A stretch of 42,045 nt of DNA from Bacteroidales bacterium (GTDB taxonomy: Bacteria > Bacteroidota > Bacteroidia > Bacteroidales > UBA7960): positions 1 to 42,045 of the forward strand of contig SLKR01000070.1 in NCBI GenBank assembly GCA_007134525.1, written 5' to 3'. The number at the start of each line of letters is the position of its first letter. Position 1 is the first letter of the stretch. A program made the position numbers and the translations under genes. The notes under the pieces are model-generated. The model saw only the letters and a list, made by a program, of their open reading frames with translations. It was not told the origin of the DNA and ran no database searches. Of this stretch, positions 34,025 through 41,933 are shown piece by piece.

Positions 34025-34639
34025 TTAAAACAGTCCGTGGATCTCTGCATCTATTTTTCTGATAACATCGCCCAGATCCTCCTGCTTTTCGCTGAACTTA
34101 ACATTGTCAACGTTTATTATCAACAGCTTGCCCAGGTCATATTCCCCGATCCACTCCTCGTATCTTTCATTGAGTTTTTTCAGATAGTCAAGACGTATGC
34201 TGTTTTCATACTCCCTTCCCCTCTTCTGTATCTGGTTTACCAGTGTCGGCACACCAGCCTTCAGGTAAATAAGCAGGTCGGGAGGTTCTATAAAACTGCT
34301 CATCAGTTCAAAAAGGCTGGAGTAATTATTGAAATCCCTTGACTCCATCAGCCCCATATCATGAAGGTTGGGGGCGAAAATACGGGCATCCTCATATATT
34401 GTACGATCCTGTATCACTTTCTTCTTTTTCTTCCGGATCTCCACTACCTGACGGAAACGGCTGTTCAAAAAATAGATCTGCAGATTAAAGGACCATCGTT
34501 TCATGTCCTCATAAAAATTATTCAGGTATGGGTTCGTATCTACGTCCTCATAGTGTGCTTCCCATCCGTAATGCTTTGAAAGGAGAGACGCAAGGGTGGT
34601 TTTTCCGGATCCGATATTCCCGGCAATGGCAATATGCAT
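34025..34639 (-). CDS. Deoxynucleoside kinase (dAK/dGK/dCK type)
   Basis: About 204 residues with the P-loop AGNIGSGKTTLASLL at the N-terminus, an ERS-like region (VIQDRTIYEDARIF), PPDLLIYLKAGVPTLVNQIQKRGREYE (the LID region) and LNERYEEWI. This is the family of small deoxyadenosine/deoxyguanosine/deoxycytidine kinases that salvage deoxynucleosides; substrate choice is not readable. ATG 34639 (MHIAIAGNIGSG) was preferred over 34666, since family members begin just before the P-loop. Confidence 0.92.
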   Translation of the reverse strand: MHIAIAGNIGSGKTTLASLLSKHYGWEAHYEDVDTNPYLNNFYEDMKRWSFNLQIYFLNSRFRQVVEIRKKKKKVIQDRTIYEDARIFAPNLHDMGLMESRDFNNYSSLFELMSSFIEPPDLLIYLKAGVPTLVNQIQKRGREYENSIRLDYLKKLNERYEEWIGEYDLGKLLIINVDNVKFSEKQEDLGDVIRKIDAEIHGLF

Positions 34640-34685
34640 ATTTGATAAGCTTAGGGGTTTAAACAAAAATACACTTTCTTTCTGT

Positions 34686-36215
34686 TTATTCCAATGTGGC
34701 CTGGTCTTTAAGGAAGCTCAGGATCTCATCGACATATTTTCTGTTGTTGTAAAGCCGCGGCACCTTGTTCTGACCGCCAATCTTTCCCTTCGACTTTAGC
34801 CAGTTGAAAAATGTCCCCTTAGGAACCACGGATATTTCCGGTTTTTTGAGCATAAGATCGGCACTCCTTTTGGCCTCATAATCTGAATTAAGCTCCTTGA
34901 GCTTGTTGTCAAGCAGCTCAGCAAACCTTCCAATATCTGACGGCTCTTTTTCAAATTCAATGATATATTGGTGTGCTGCTCTTTGTTTGTCATCAAGATA
35001 AACAGGTGCTGCAGTGTATTCGCTTATTATTGAAGAAGTCTGGTCGCTTGCCGTTTTAATGGCAATATCTGTATTGTCAACTATTACTTCCTCGCCGAAG
35101 GCATTAATAAAGTTTTTTGTCCGGCCTGATATTTTGATCCTGTAGGGTGAGAGACTGGTAAAGCGAACAGTGTCGCCTATCAGATATCGCCAAAGCCCGG
35201 TGTTTGTGCTGATAACCATTGCATAATTGGTGCTTGTGTCAACTTCCGAAATTGTGACTGCCCTTTGTCCTGTCTGGCCATACTCGTCCATTGGTATGAA
35301 CTCGTAAAAAATTCCGTAATCAAGCATCAGCAACATCTCTTTCGACTCCTTGCGGTCCTGTATCCCAAAAAAACCTTCTGATGCATTGTATGTTTCCAGG
35401 TACTGCATACGGGGGTTGGGAATAATTTTTTCAAATTGTCCCTGGTAAGGTGCAAAACTGACCCCGCCATGAATAAAAAGCTCCAGGTTTGGCCATACTT
35501 CATTAATATTATCCCTGCCGGTAATATCCAGCAACCTTTTCAGCAGTATCAGATTCCAGGAAGGAACTCCGCTAATACTGGTAACATTCTGGCTGTATGT
35601 TGAATGTGCTATCTTGTCAAGCTTTTCCTCCCAGTCTTCCAGAAGGGCAAGGGAGAGATCGGGTGTGCGGAATATGTTCCCATAAAACGGCGTATTTTGC
35701 AGTAAAACAGCAGACAGGTCGCCAAAGTATACCTTGTTGTTGAACTCACTCACCTTATGGCTCCCTCCCATGATCAGCCCTTTGCCGTCAAAAACCCGGG
35801 TTCCGGGGTTGTTGTTGATATATATCGACATCACATCTTTGCCTGCCCTGTAATGACAATCTGACAAAGCCTCCTGGCTTATAGGGATGAATTTGCTTCT
35901 GTCGCTTGTGGTCCCTGAAGACTTGGCGAACCACTGTATATTGGTCGGCCAGAGGACATCCTGCTCACCGTGTAGCATCCTGTCTATATATGGCTTGACT
36001 TCAGTATAGTCCTGAAGGGGAACCCTGTCGCGGTATTCTTCATAGGATTTTATATCGCGGTAGCCGAACTTTTTTCCCCATTCAGTGTCACGGGCAAAGC
36101 CAAGAAGCTCCCTGAGGGTTTTATCCTGGACCTCCCCGGGGTGTGACATAAAATACTCTATCCGGGAAATGCGTTTTTTTTTTTTTTTTTTAACAACACT
36201 GTTGACAAATGACAT
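34686..36215 (-). CDS. GH3 family (auxin-responsive promoter-like) adenylating enzyme
   Basis: 509 residues of the GH3 branch of the ANL superfamily. Recognisable parts are the N-terminal PLQDYTEVKPYIDRML, the ATP-binding loop WFAKSSGTTSDRSKFIPIS (95-113), LETYNASEGFFGIQD and ISTNTGLWRYLIGDTVRF near the hinge to the C-terminal domain. Plant GH3 enzymes conjugate amino acids to hormones; the bacterial enzymes in Bacteroidota are largely uncharacterised. The N-terminus is odd: codons 9-14 are six consecutive AAA lysine codons from an 18-base A tract (36174-36191), so slippage would frameshift the whole protein. The gene is divergent from the histidine kinase. Confidence 0.9.
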   Translation of the reverse strand: MSFVNSVVKKKKKKRISRIEYFMSHPGEVQDKTLRELLGFARDTEWGKKFGYRDIKSYEEYRDRVPLQDYTEVKPYIDRMLHGEQDVLWPTNIQWFAKSSGTTSDRSKFIPISQEALSDCHYRAGKDVMSIYINNNPGTRVFDGKGLIMGGSHKVSEFNNKVYFGDLSAVLLQNTPFYGNIFRTPDLSLALLEDWEEKLDKIAHSTYSQNVTSISGVPSWNLILLKRLLDITGRDNINEVWPNLELFIHGGVSFAPYQGQFEKIIPNPRMQYLETYNASEGFFGIQDRKESKEMLLMLDYGIFYEFIPMDEYGQTGQRAVTISEVDTSTNYAMVISTNTGLWRYLIGDTVRFTSLSPYRIKISGRTKNFINAFGEEVIVDNTDIAIKTASDQTSSIISEYTAAPVYLDDKQRAAHQYIIEFEKEPSDIGRFAELLDNKLKELNSDYEAKRSADLMLKKPEISVVPKGTFFNWLKSKGKIGGQNKVPRLYNNRKYVDEILSFLKDQATLE

Positions 36216-36244
36216 TTTGCTGCATTTTACTGTAAACTCAACTA

Positions 36245-36252
36245 CAAAAGTA
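36245..36252 (-). promoter_or_regulatory. Candidate -7 promoter box for the GH3 gene
   Basis: Minus-strand TACTTTTG fits TAnnTTTG and lies 30 bases before the ATG at 36215. No -33 TTTG is seen at normal spacing. Confidence 0.4.
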
Positions 36253-36302
36253 AATTAATTTTTTCATTGGAATTCTTATGAAGTTAAGTTTGCCAAAAGT
36301 CT

Positions 36303-36310
36303 TAATTTTG
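36303..36310 (+). promoter_or_regulatory. Candidate -7 promoter box for the histidine kinase operon
   Basis: Plus-strand TAATTTTG fits TAnnTTTG and lies 34 bases before the TTG start codon at 36344. A TTTG at 36289-36292 is too close to be a standard -33 element. Confidence 0.4.
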
Positions 36311-36343
36311 GTAAACGAAAAGTAAAATAAAAAAGCTAACTGT

Positions 36344-37891
36344 TTGGGTCTGATTGGAAAAATAACCGGACTGGAGATATACTCCAGAAAGCAACGCTGG
36401 AAGGTATATCTGCTTGCGTTTGCTGCCCTGATAGTACTTGCCTCGCTTTATTATACCGACACAATGGTAAGGAAGATAGAGAGGGATGAACGCCAGCGCG
36501 TTGAACTGTGGGCTGAGGCAATACAGAAAAGGGAAACACTATTGCAGGAAAACGAGAGGCTCTTTGAGGTGATACAGGCCGAAGAACAAAAAAGGGTAGA
36601 CCTTCTCAGGCAGGTATATGGCAGGCTGGGAAGGGATAATTCAGCAGGAGAAGAGCTTACATTCTATACCAACATACTGGAGAGCAATACTACCATTCCT
36701 CTTGTAATGACAGACGAGAACGGGGAGATCCTCTCCGACAACAACCTGGAGAACCGGTTTTTTGACGAGAATAACAGACTCGGGTATGATTACCTGGAGG
36801 GAGACTTGGCTGACTATTTTTCAAAATATCCCCCCATGACATTTTCAATAATAGATGGCCAGAGGTTTATATATTACCAGGATTCAAGGGTTTTTACAGA
36901 GATACAGGAGGTAATGAGTGACCTGACCGACTCATTTCTTTCAGATATAGTTGTCAACTCTGCCAATGTTCCGGTTATAGTTGTTGACGCCGCTGGCACG
37001 GAGCTGATAGCCCATGGCAATATAGAAGGAGTGGAATTTGAAGATGAAGAAGAGGTGAGGGAACTGATAGAGACAATGACCGGGAGGACCCGCTTTTTAT
37101 CTGTCAGCCTCCCTACCTATGGCCAGTGTTATGTATATTATTCAAACTCCCTGTTGCTTACCCAGCTAAGATATTACCCGGTTTTCCAGTTTCTTCTCAT
37201 AGGGATATTCCTGTTTGTCTCATATATGTTGTTCAGCATTGCCCGTAATGCCGAACAGAACCAGGTATGGGTCGGCATGTCAAAGGAAACCGCTCATCAG
37301 CTTGGCACCCCGCTCTCTTCTCTGATGGCGTGGCTGGAAATACTAAAGATGAAGGGACTTGACGACGACACGATTCAGGAGATATCAAAGGATGTTAAAA
37401 GACTCGAAAATATTACCGAAAGGTTTTCCAAGATCGGATCTGCGCCCAAACTTGAAGAAAAAAACATTACTGCTTCGGTTAGTGAAGTAATGGAGTATAT
37501 GAAAAAACGCAGCCCCAAAAAGGTTTCTTATATGCTTGCAGCTCCGGGTGGTGAAGTTGTAGTACCTCACAATCCGAATCTCTTCGGCTGGGTAATTGAG
37601 AATCTTTTGAAGAATGCTATCGATGCAATGCACGGCTCAGGCAGGGTTTATATTACTGTGGAGGATAACCGGGAGCAGGTAATAGTTGATGTTTCAGACG
37701 ATGGCAAGGGTATTCCGCAAAACAGGTACAAAACGATATTCAACCCCGGATATACAAGCAAGAAAAGTGGCTGGGGCCTGGGCCTGTCGCTAAGCAAGAG
37801 AATAATTGAGAATTACCACGGGGGCAGGCTTTTTGTTAAGCATTCGGCAAGGAATTCAGGTACAACTTTCAGGATAATTTTGAACAGATAG
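36344..37891 (+). CDS. Membrane-bound sensor histidine kinase
   Basis: 515 residues with two transmembrane helices (about 21-37 and 279-298) flanking an extracytoplasmic sensor region that starts with a coiled coil (MVRKIERDERQRVELWAEAI). The kinase core has the H-box SKETAHQLGTPLSSL with His318, the N-box VIENLLKNAIDAM, the G1 box DVSDDGKGIPQN and the G2 box GWGLGLSLSKRIIENY. The start is TTG: an in-frame stop lies at 36323 and the first ATG (Met41) would cut the first transmembrane helix. No response regulator gene lies in the window, so it is an orphan kinase, first gene of an operon with four envelope proteins. Confidence 0.93.
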   Translation: MGLIGKITGLEIYSRKQRWKVYLLAFAALIVLASLYYTDTMVRKIERDERQRVELWAEAIQKRETLLQENERLFEVIQAEEQKRVDLLRQVYGRLGRDNSAGEELTFYTNILESNTTIPLVMTDENGEILSDNNLENRFFDENNRLGYDYLEGDLADYFSKYPPMTFSIIDGQRFIYYQDSRVFTEIQEVMSDLTDSFLSDIVVNSANVPVIVVDAAGTELIAHGNIEGVEFEDEEEVRELIETMTGRTRFLSVSLPTYGQCYVYYSNSLLLTQLRYYPVFQFLLIGIFLFVSYMLFSIARNAEQNQVWVGMSKETAHQLGTPLSSLMAWLEILKMKGLDDDTIQEISKDVKRLENITERFSKIGSAPKLEEKNITASVSEVMEYMKKRSPKKVSYMLAAPGGEVVVPHNPNLFGWVIENLLKNAIDAMHGSGRVYITVEDNREQVIVDVSDDGKGIPQNRYKTIFNPGYTSKKSGWGLGLSLSKRIIENYHGGRLFVKHSARNSGTTFRIILNR

Positions 37892-37897
37892 ATTTTT

Positions 37898-38608
37898 ATG
37901 AGAAGCAGAGAACTTACATTTTTGCTGGTTATTACCGTCATTCTGATAACAGGCTTCTCTCTAACCGGCGTTGACAGGGTAAAGCTCAGTATGTTTAGCC
38001 AGAGCCTGCAGGATGGCAAGGCTGCGAGCCTTGAGGCAATATTGTACTACCAGTCGCTTGACGGGCGCCTTATAACTAAATTCGTTGACCCATTGGATCA
38101 TATTATGGTAACAAACCGGCACGGGGAGCTTACGGTATATGATCCCGCTGAAAACACCGTTTACCGCAGGCAGAGCCTGGAGTACAGTTCAGAGAACAAT
38201 CTTGTGTATTTCTTTCTTCATGGGAAGACCCGTGATCTGGGGCTTCGTGATATGGGTTTTATTCAGACACGAACCGACTTCGAAGAAGAACTTATGGTTT
38301 CCCGCTGGGAACCGCCAGCCTCACTCGGCCACCTGTTTTCACACATACAGCTTGTCCATGAAGATTATATGCCTGTTTATGCCGGATATTACGATGCTTC
38401 CGGTGAGCTTGTCAAAAAGGTCTACTATTCGGATTACCGGGTTTTCCCTGACCTGATACTTCCGATGCGTATAACCGAGTTCAATTACCTGCCAGGCGGA
38501 GATTCAATTATAAACCGGGTCAGTTTTTCGGATGTCCTTATAAACAGAAGGGCTGAAAGTGAATGGTTCGAGTTTGAAATTCCTGATGATGCGAAGATTA
38601 TTGATTAG
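37898..38608 (+). CDS. LolA-like exported protein
   Basis: 236 residues with an N-terminal hydrophobic segment (ELTFLLVITVILITGFSL) that is either a signal peptide or an anchor. The rest is beta-rich with the pattern of the LolA/LolB/lipoprotein-sorting half-barrel fold: LEAILYYQSLDGRLITKF, a short strand NRHGELTVYDPAENTVY, and the late strands ILPMRITEFNYLPGGDSIINRVSFSDVLIN. The family is inferred from this pattern rather than a sharp motif. It starts 6 bases after the histidine kinase stop and overlaps the next gene by 23 bases. Confidence 0.7.
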   Translation: MRSRELTFLLVITVILITGFSLTGVDRVKLSMFSQSLQDGKAASLEAILYYQSLDGRLITKFVDPLDHIMVTNRHGELTVYDPAENTVYRRQSLEYSSENNLVYFFLHGKTRDLGLRDMGFIQTRTDFEEELMVSRWEPPASLGHLFSHIQLVHEDYMPVYAGYYDASGELVKKVYYSDYRVFPDLILPMRITEFNYLPGGDSIINRVSFSDVLINRRAESEWFEFEIPDDAKIID

Positions 38609-39086
38609 CAGTTTATGTGTTTCTGTTATCCTGTTTCTTACGGCTGGCATCCAGGCCTCTGAAGGCAGGCCATATGATGACCTGCAGCTTATAAGGCAGG
38701 AGCTTGAGGTTCGGCAACCATCTGCCAGCCCATACCGCAGTATCGGCTTTATGCCGGCCAGGGGCGATGGCCTCATTTCAAGGTACAATCCCGCGCGTAT
38801 TTTACTCGGCGGGATGATGTACCTCTATCAGGGCTATATCAGCCCGCAGCTTCCGTCCGAATGCCTGTATCATACTTCTTGTTCTGCCTACAGCATGGTA
38901 CTTATTTCAGAATTTGGTTTTGCAAAAGGGGTTATTGCTACATCCGACAGGCTGATGAGGTGTAACCGGGTGGCTGCCCTGGACATACACCCCATGTCTA
39001 TACATGAGATATCGGGCAAGGCAGTAGAAAACCCTGATATTTACAGATTACAAAGAAACAAAACAGAAAGTACTATTCAGCGTTAA
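38586..39086 (+). CDS. Exported YidD-like protein
   Basis: 166 residues. The YidD domain (about 78-130) is clear: MYLYQGYISPQLPSECLYHT, SCSAYSMVLISEFGFAKGV and SDRLMRCNRVA, with conserved Cys93, Cys99 and Cys126. YidD assists membrane protein insertion next to YidC and is normally a 70-110 residue cytoplasmic-side peripheral protein. Here the domain is preceded by a signal peptide or anchor (MMRRLLISSLCVSVILFLTA) and about 45 further residues, implying a periplasmic or membrane-anchored version. ATG 38586 was chosen; an ATG at 38559 is in frame but adds nine residues before the signal. It overlaps the LolA-like gene and lies 3 bases before the next gene. Confidence 0.85.
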   Translation: MMRRLLISSLCVSVILFLTAGIQASEGRPYDDLQLIRQELEVRQPSASPYRSIGFMPARGDGLISRYNPARILLGGMMYLYQGYISPQLPSECLYHTSCSAYSMVLISEFGFAKGVIATSDRLMRCNRVAALDIHPMSIHEISGKAVENPDIYRLQRNKTESTIQR

Positions 39087-39089
39087 GGT

Positions 39090-39983
39090 ATGCCATGTTA
39101 TTTTTCAATTTCCTCAAGAATATTGTTGACAGCCCTTTTGCTTATGGCACTTCCCTGGCAGTCATCAAGTACAGGGCTGCATGAAGGAGGTTTCCGGAGA
39201 GAGGTTGATTTTATATTGTATCTTATGTCGAGGGGTGACCTGGAAGAGAGCCTTTTTCTAATTGAGAGGCTTAAAGCTTCAGACCCGGTTAGGGCCGACA
39301 GTCTCAATTATCTGGAGGGTTGGGTGCTCTACCGGCAGCAGAGACTTATGGCATCTGCCATGCGCCTACTTAATGTGTCGGAAAGCAGCCCGGTATATCA
39401 CAAATCCCGCCTGTTTGGGGCATACAACCTGGCGCATTCCGGAAACACCGTCAGGGCTGCATCAGAGCTTACGTCAGTCAGGGTGAATAAAGGTAGCATG
39501 CCAGCTGCAATGAAGAATTTACAGATGGGGGGTGTTGCTTTGCTGAGGCGTGATCTTGACACCTATTTGTTGCATCAGGAGGAATTCAGTGGCGGGTTTC
39601 ATGTGATGGCCCTGGAGGAGAGGAGGATGCACCAGCACTATGAAACAATCCGTGACAATCCTCCCCGTTCACCCTTTATAGGAGGACTGCTATCAGCGGC
39701 AGTACCCGGCCTGGGCCGGGTATATGCAGGCAAGGCACCGGAAGGTATTGTCAGCTTTCTGTACGTTGCAGCACTCGGTGCCTTAAGTTATGATATTTAC
39801 CGGGGGAAAGGCCCGGGACATCCTTTGTTTATAGTTTCTGCTTCTGCAACCGGTATTTTTTACCTGGGCAATATTGCAGGCGGGGCTGCGGCTGTAAGAC
39901 GGATGAATAATGAATTCAGATATGAGATTGATCAGCGTATTTTGTTTGATATGCATATTCCTTTGCGCAACGCCTTTAACTGA
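39090..39983 (+). CDS. TPR-like exported protein with C-terminal membrane hairpin domain, copy 1
   Basis: 297 residues. A signal peptide (about 1-27, ILLTALLLMALPWQSSS) is followed by helical TPR-like repeats (about 35-165, e.g. SRGDLEESLFLIERLKASDP and NYLEGWVLYRQQRLMASAMR). The C-terminal domain starts at SPFIGGLLSAAVPGLGRVYAGK and contains two or three hydrophobic helices. The PG-x-G-x-x-YAG motif recurs in the next gene and is reminiscent of TM2-type hairpins. No named function; probably anchored in the inner membrane with TPRs in the periplasm. Overlaps the next gene by 62 bases. Confidence 0.8.
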   Translation: MPCYFSISSRILLTALLLMALPWQSSSTGLHEGGFRREVDFILYLMSRGDLEESLFLIERLKASDPVRADSLNYLEGWVLYRQQRLMASAMRLLNVSESSPVYHKSRLFGAYNLAHSGNTVRAASELTSVRVNKGSMPAAMKNLQMGGVALLRRDLDTYLLHQEEFSGGFHVMALEERRMHQHYETIRDNPPRSPFIGGLLSAAVPGLGRVYAGKAPEGIVSFLYVAALGALSYDIYRGKGPGHPLFIVSASATGIFYLGNIAGGAAAVRRMNNEFRYEIDQRILFDMHIPLRNAFN

Positions 39984-40821
39984 AAGGCTTTTTGCTGAGG
40001 GATCCGGTAAATGGCTTGAAAGGGCCGACAGCCTCTATGGCGAAGGTCTGTGGTTTGAAGCATCCATAGCATATGAGAGAGTGTATTACTTATCTGATGA
40101 TGCACAACAGAGAGTGCTTGCAAACCTGCGCAAGGCTGAGGCAATGAAGCAGAGCGGGGAGTTTTCTCGCGCAGCCGGTGATCTTCAGCGCTCACTGGTT
40201 TTTACTGCTGATGATTCATTGCGTGCAGAGGTTTTGTACCAGCTGGCACTGTGTTTCTATCTGGATGGAGACTACAGTGCCTCCCGGTCGTTCATCATGC
40301 AACTCAGGCACGACAGGGGAAACAGTTCTGGCAGGCAGGAGGTTTTTTTGCTGGAAGGACTTGTAATGAGCGCACAGTCGCAGTGGAATGAAATTGCCGG
40401 GCATCTTGATTACTGGCTGTTGGAGAGCGGAGCTCCCGGTATGGTCAGGGATTCAATTGTGCAATACTATAAAGTAAATTTCCTGCTAGGGCAACCTGAC
40501 TCTATACCTGATCCCGGACGTGCCAAATTGTTTTCGACATTCATACCCGGTACCGGTCAGGTGTATGCCGGTGCTCCCGGATGGGGTGTACTTAATGCGG
40601 CTTCACAGCTGGCATCGCTCGGGGCTTTTGGCCTGATGGCACTCAACGGATATTATATTGCTGCGGTGATAGCCGGGCTGGGCCCGTTTCAGGCATTCTA
40701 TTTCGGAGGCATACGGCAGGCAGGTGAAATTGCCGAACAGAAAAGAAACAGCCGCCTGGTTTCTTTCCGGGCGGCTGTTGACGGCTTTCTTATAAATGTG
40801 GCCGCTGAGCTTGAAAACTAA
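39922..40821 (+). CDS. TPR-like exported protein with C-terminal membrane hairpin domain, copy 2
   Basis: 299 residues with a signal peptide (MRLISVFCLICIFLCATPL), TPR-like helices (about 35-170; EGLWFEASIAYERVYYLSD, YQLALCFYLDGDYSASRSF) and a C-terminal hydrophobic domain starting at FSTFIPGTGQVYAGAPGWG. Domain order and the FIPGTGQVYAG motif match the preceding gene, so the two look like diverged tandem paralogues. ATG 39922 was chosen over 39910 because it puts the signal peptide at the very start; either way it overlaps the previous gene by more than 60 bases. Function unknown. It ends the operon 3 bases from the convergent TM2 gene. Confidence 0.8.
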   Translation: MRLISVFCLICIFLCATPLTERLFAEGSGKWLERADSLYGEGLWFEASIAYERVYYLSDDAQQRVLANLRKAEAMKQSGEFSRAAGDLQRSLVFTADDSLRAEVLYQLALCFYLDGDYSASRSFIMQLRHDRGNSSGRQEVFLLEGLVMSAQSQWNEIAGHLDYWLLESGAPGMVRDSIVQYYKVNFLLGQPDSIPDPGRAKLFSTFIPGTGQVYAGAPGWGVLNAASQLASLGAFGLMALNGYYIAAVIAGLGPFQAFYFGGIRQAGEIAEQKRNSRLVSFRAAVDGFLINVAAELEN

Positions 40822-40824
40822 GCG

Positions 40825-41241
40825 CTACCACATGAAAAAGCTGGGATTGTCGACATATTTGGAAATATCGTCATTAACCAGGCCGATCAGAAGAAGCACC
40901 CAGTCGACGAATGCAACAATGCCGCATCCCCCTAAAGTAAGTATGTATCCAATAATTGTACCCGTCGACGTGCCCAGGTAGGCACGGTGGATACCCAGCG
41001 GACCCACAAACCATGAAAGTATAAAGGCAATTGCCGGGTCCTTCTCGTTTGAACTCAGCATGCTTGTGTTTGTACCTGCCCCTGCCATAGGTGACATGCT
41101 GTTCATTGAGAACATATCTACCTGTTCTGCCTGTTCGAACATCTGATCAACTGAGGCATGATCCAGGTAGTAGCTGCCGGTACCTGCCCTGGCAGCGAAT
41201 ACGCCCATTAAAATAAGGAGTGTAAGGGTAATTTTTTTCAT
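40825..41241 (-). CDS. TM2 domain protein
   Basis: 138 residues: a signal peptide (MKKITLTLLILMGVFAARA), a low-complexity region rich in Met, Ser and Ala, and a TM2 domain (about 65-125) with two helices: AFILSWFVGPLGIHRAYLG, then GYILTLGGCGIVAFVDWVLLLIGLV. TM2 domain function is not known in bacteria. ATG 41241 was chosen over 41283, since the earlier start lies upstream of the signal peptide and inside the likely transcribed leader. It has its own well-formed promoter (41281-41311) and is convergent with the TPR/hairpin operon, whose C-terminal domains have a related look. Confidence 0.88.
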   Translation of the reverse strand: MKKITLTLLILMGVFAARAGTGSYYLDHASVDQMFEQAEQVDMFSMNSMSPMAGAGTNTSMLSSNEKDPAIAFILSWFVGPLGIHRAYLGTSTGTIIGYILTLGGCGIVAFVDWVLLLIGLVNDDISKYVDNPSFFMW

Positions 41242-41280
41242 AATAGATGATTTTGGGGTATTGTTTTCTTTCACTAAAAG

Positions 41281-41311
41281 CAAATATATGACAATTGGCT
41301 TAAATTACAAA
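41281..41311 (-). promoter_or_regulatory. Canonical Bacteroidota promoter of the TM2 gene
   Basis: On the minus strand TTTG (41308-41311) is followed after exactly 19 bases by TATATTTG (41281-41288). This matches the TTTG-N19-TAnnTTTG consensus in both boxes and spacing, the best promoter in the window. Transcription should start near 41274, giving a leader of about 33 bases. The -33 box is next to the stop codon of the upstream barrel gene. Confidence 0.7.
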
Positions 41312-41856
41312 TAATAACGTACGCCAATGTTAAGCTTCAGCTGGTCGAAGCCGCTAAGAAAAAGCTTTGGTTCGGCAAACAGTGAGAACCCTCCTATGTT
41401 ATACTCAACTCCTCCACCTATACCAAGCCCGAGTTCACTGTCTGAGCTGCTTTCAGATCCGTATCCGGGAATATCCATAGAAACCCTTGAGTAATGGATC
41501 CCCAGGGCTCCGATACCATAAATTATAAGATCGTCTTCATTGTAGAACAGATAATGGAAATTACCATTGATCTCAAGTGCAGTCCAGGAGTAACTGTAGG
41601 TCTCGCCCCAGTAATGTTCTGTGTGGTCATCAGTTAACCAGTAAGTGAGGTCGCCTCCGACCCTCATATTCTCATTTAGAAAGTAGGTAACTCCTCCCCT
41701 GAGCCCCAGCTCCTCGATGTCAAAACCGTAAGCTATACCGGCGTTGATGGCGATCTGACCCTCCTCGAACTCGGTTTGGGCCTTTACATGTAAGCTGCTG
41801 GCTAATAAGAGAAAAACCGCAACCAGGGTAACTGTAAATTGTTTCATTTGTTTCAT
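41305..41856 (-). CDS. Small outer-membrane beta-barrel protein
   Basis: 183 residues with a signal peptide (QFTVTLVAVFLLLASSLHVKA) and alternating strands: IAINAGIAYGFDIEELGL, VTYFLNENMRVGGDLTYWL, EINGNFHYLFYNEDDLIIYG, LGLGIGGGVEYNIGGFSLFAEPK and a terminal LKLNIGVRYYL. This is the usual eight-strand porin-like barrel of Bacteroidota. The ligand or role is unknown. A GGAG sequence four bases before the ATG at 41856 is a Shine-Dalgarno-like site, uncommon here; the in-frame ATG at 41847 is an alternative start. Confidence 0.87.
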   Translation of the reverse strand: MKQMKQFTVTLVAVFLLLASSLHVKAQTEFEEGQIAINAGIAYGFDIEELGLRGGVTYFLNENMRVGGDLTYWLTDDHTEHYWGETYSYSWTALEINGNFHYLFYNEDDLIIYGIGALGIHYSRVSMDIPGYGSESSSDSELGLGIGGGVEYNIGGFSLFAEPKLFLSGFDQLKLNIGVRYYL

Positions 41857-41933
41857 TTTGCTCCTTTTTTTTAGTTTGTAATTAATTAATGGATCCCCCT
41901 ATACATGGGTATAACTTATGAATCTACAGAAAG

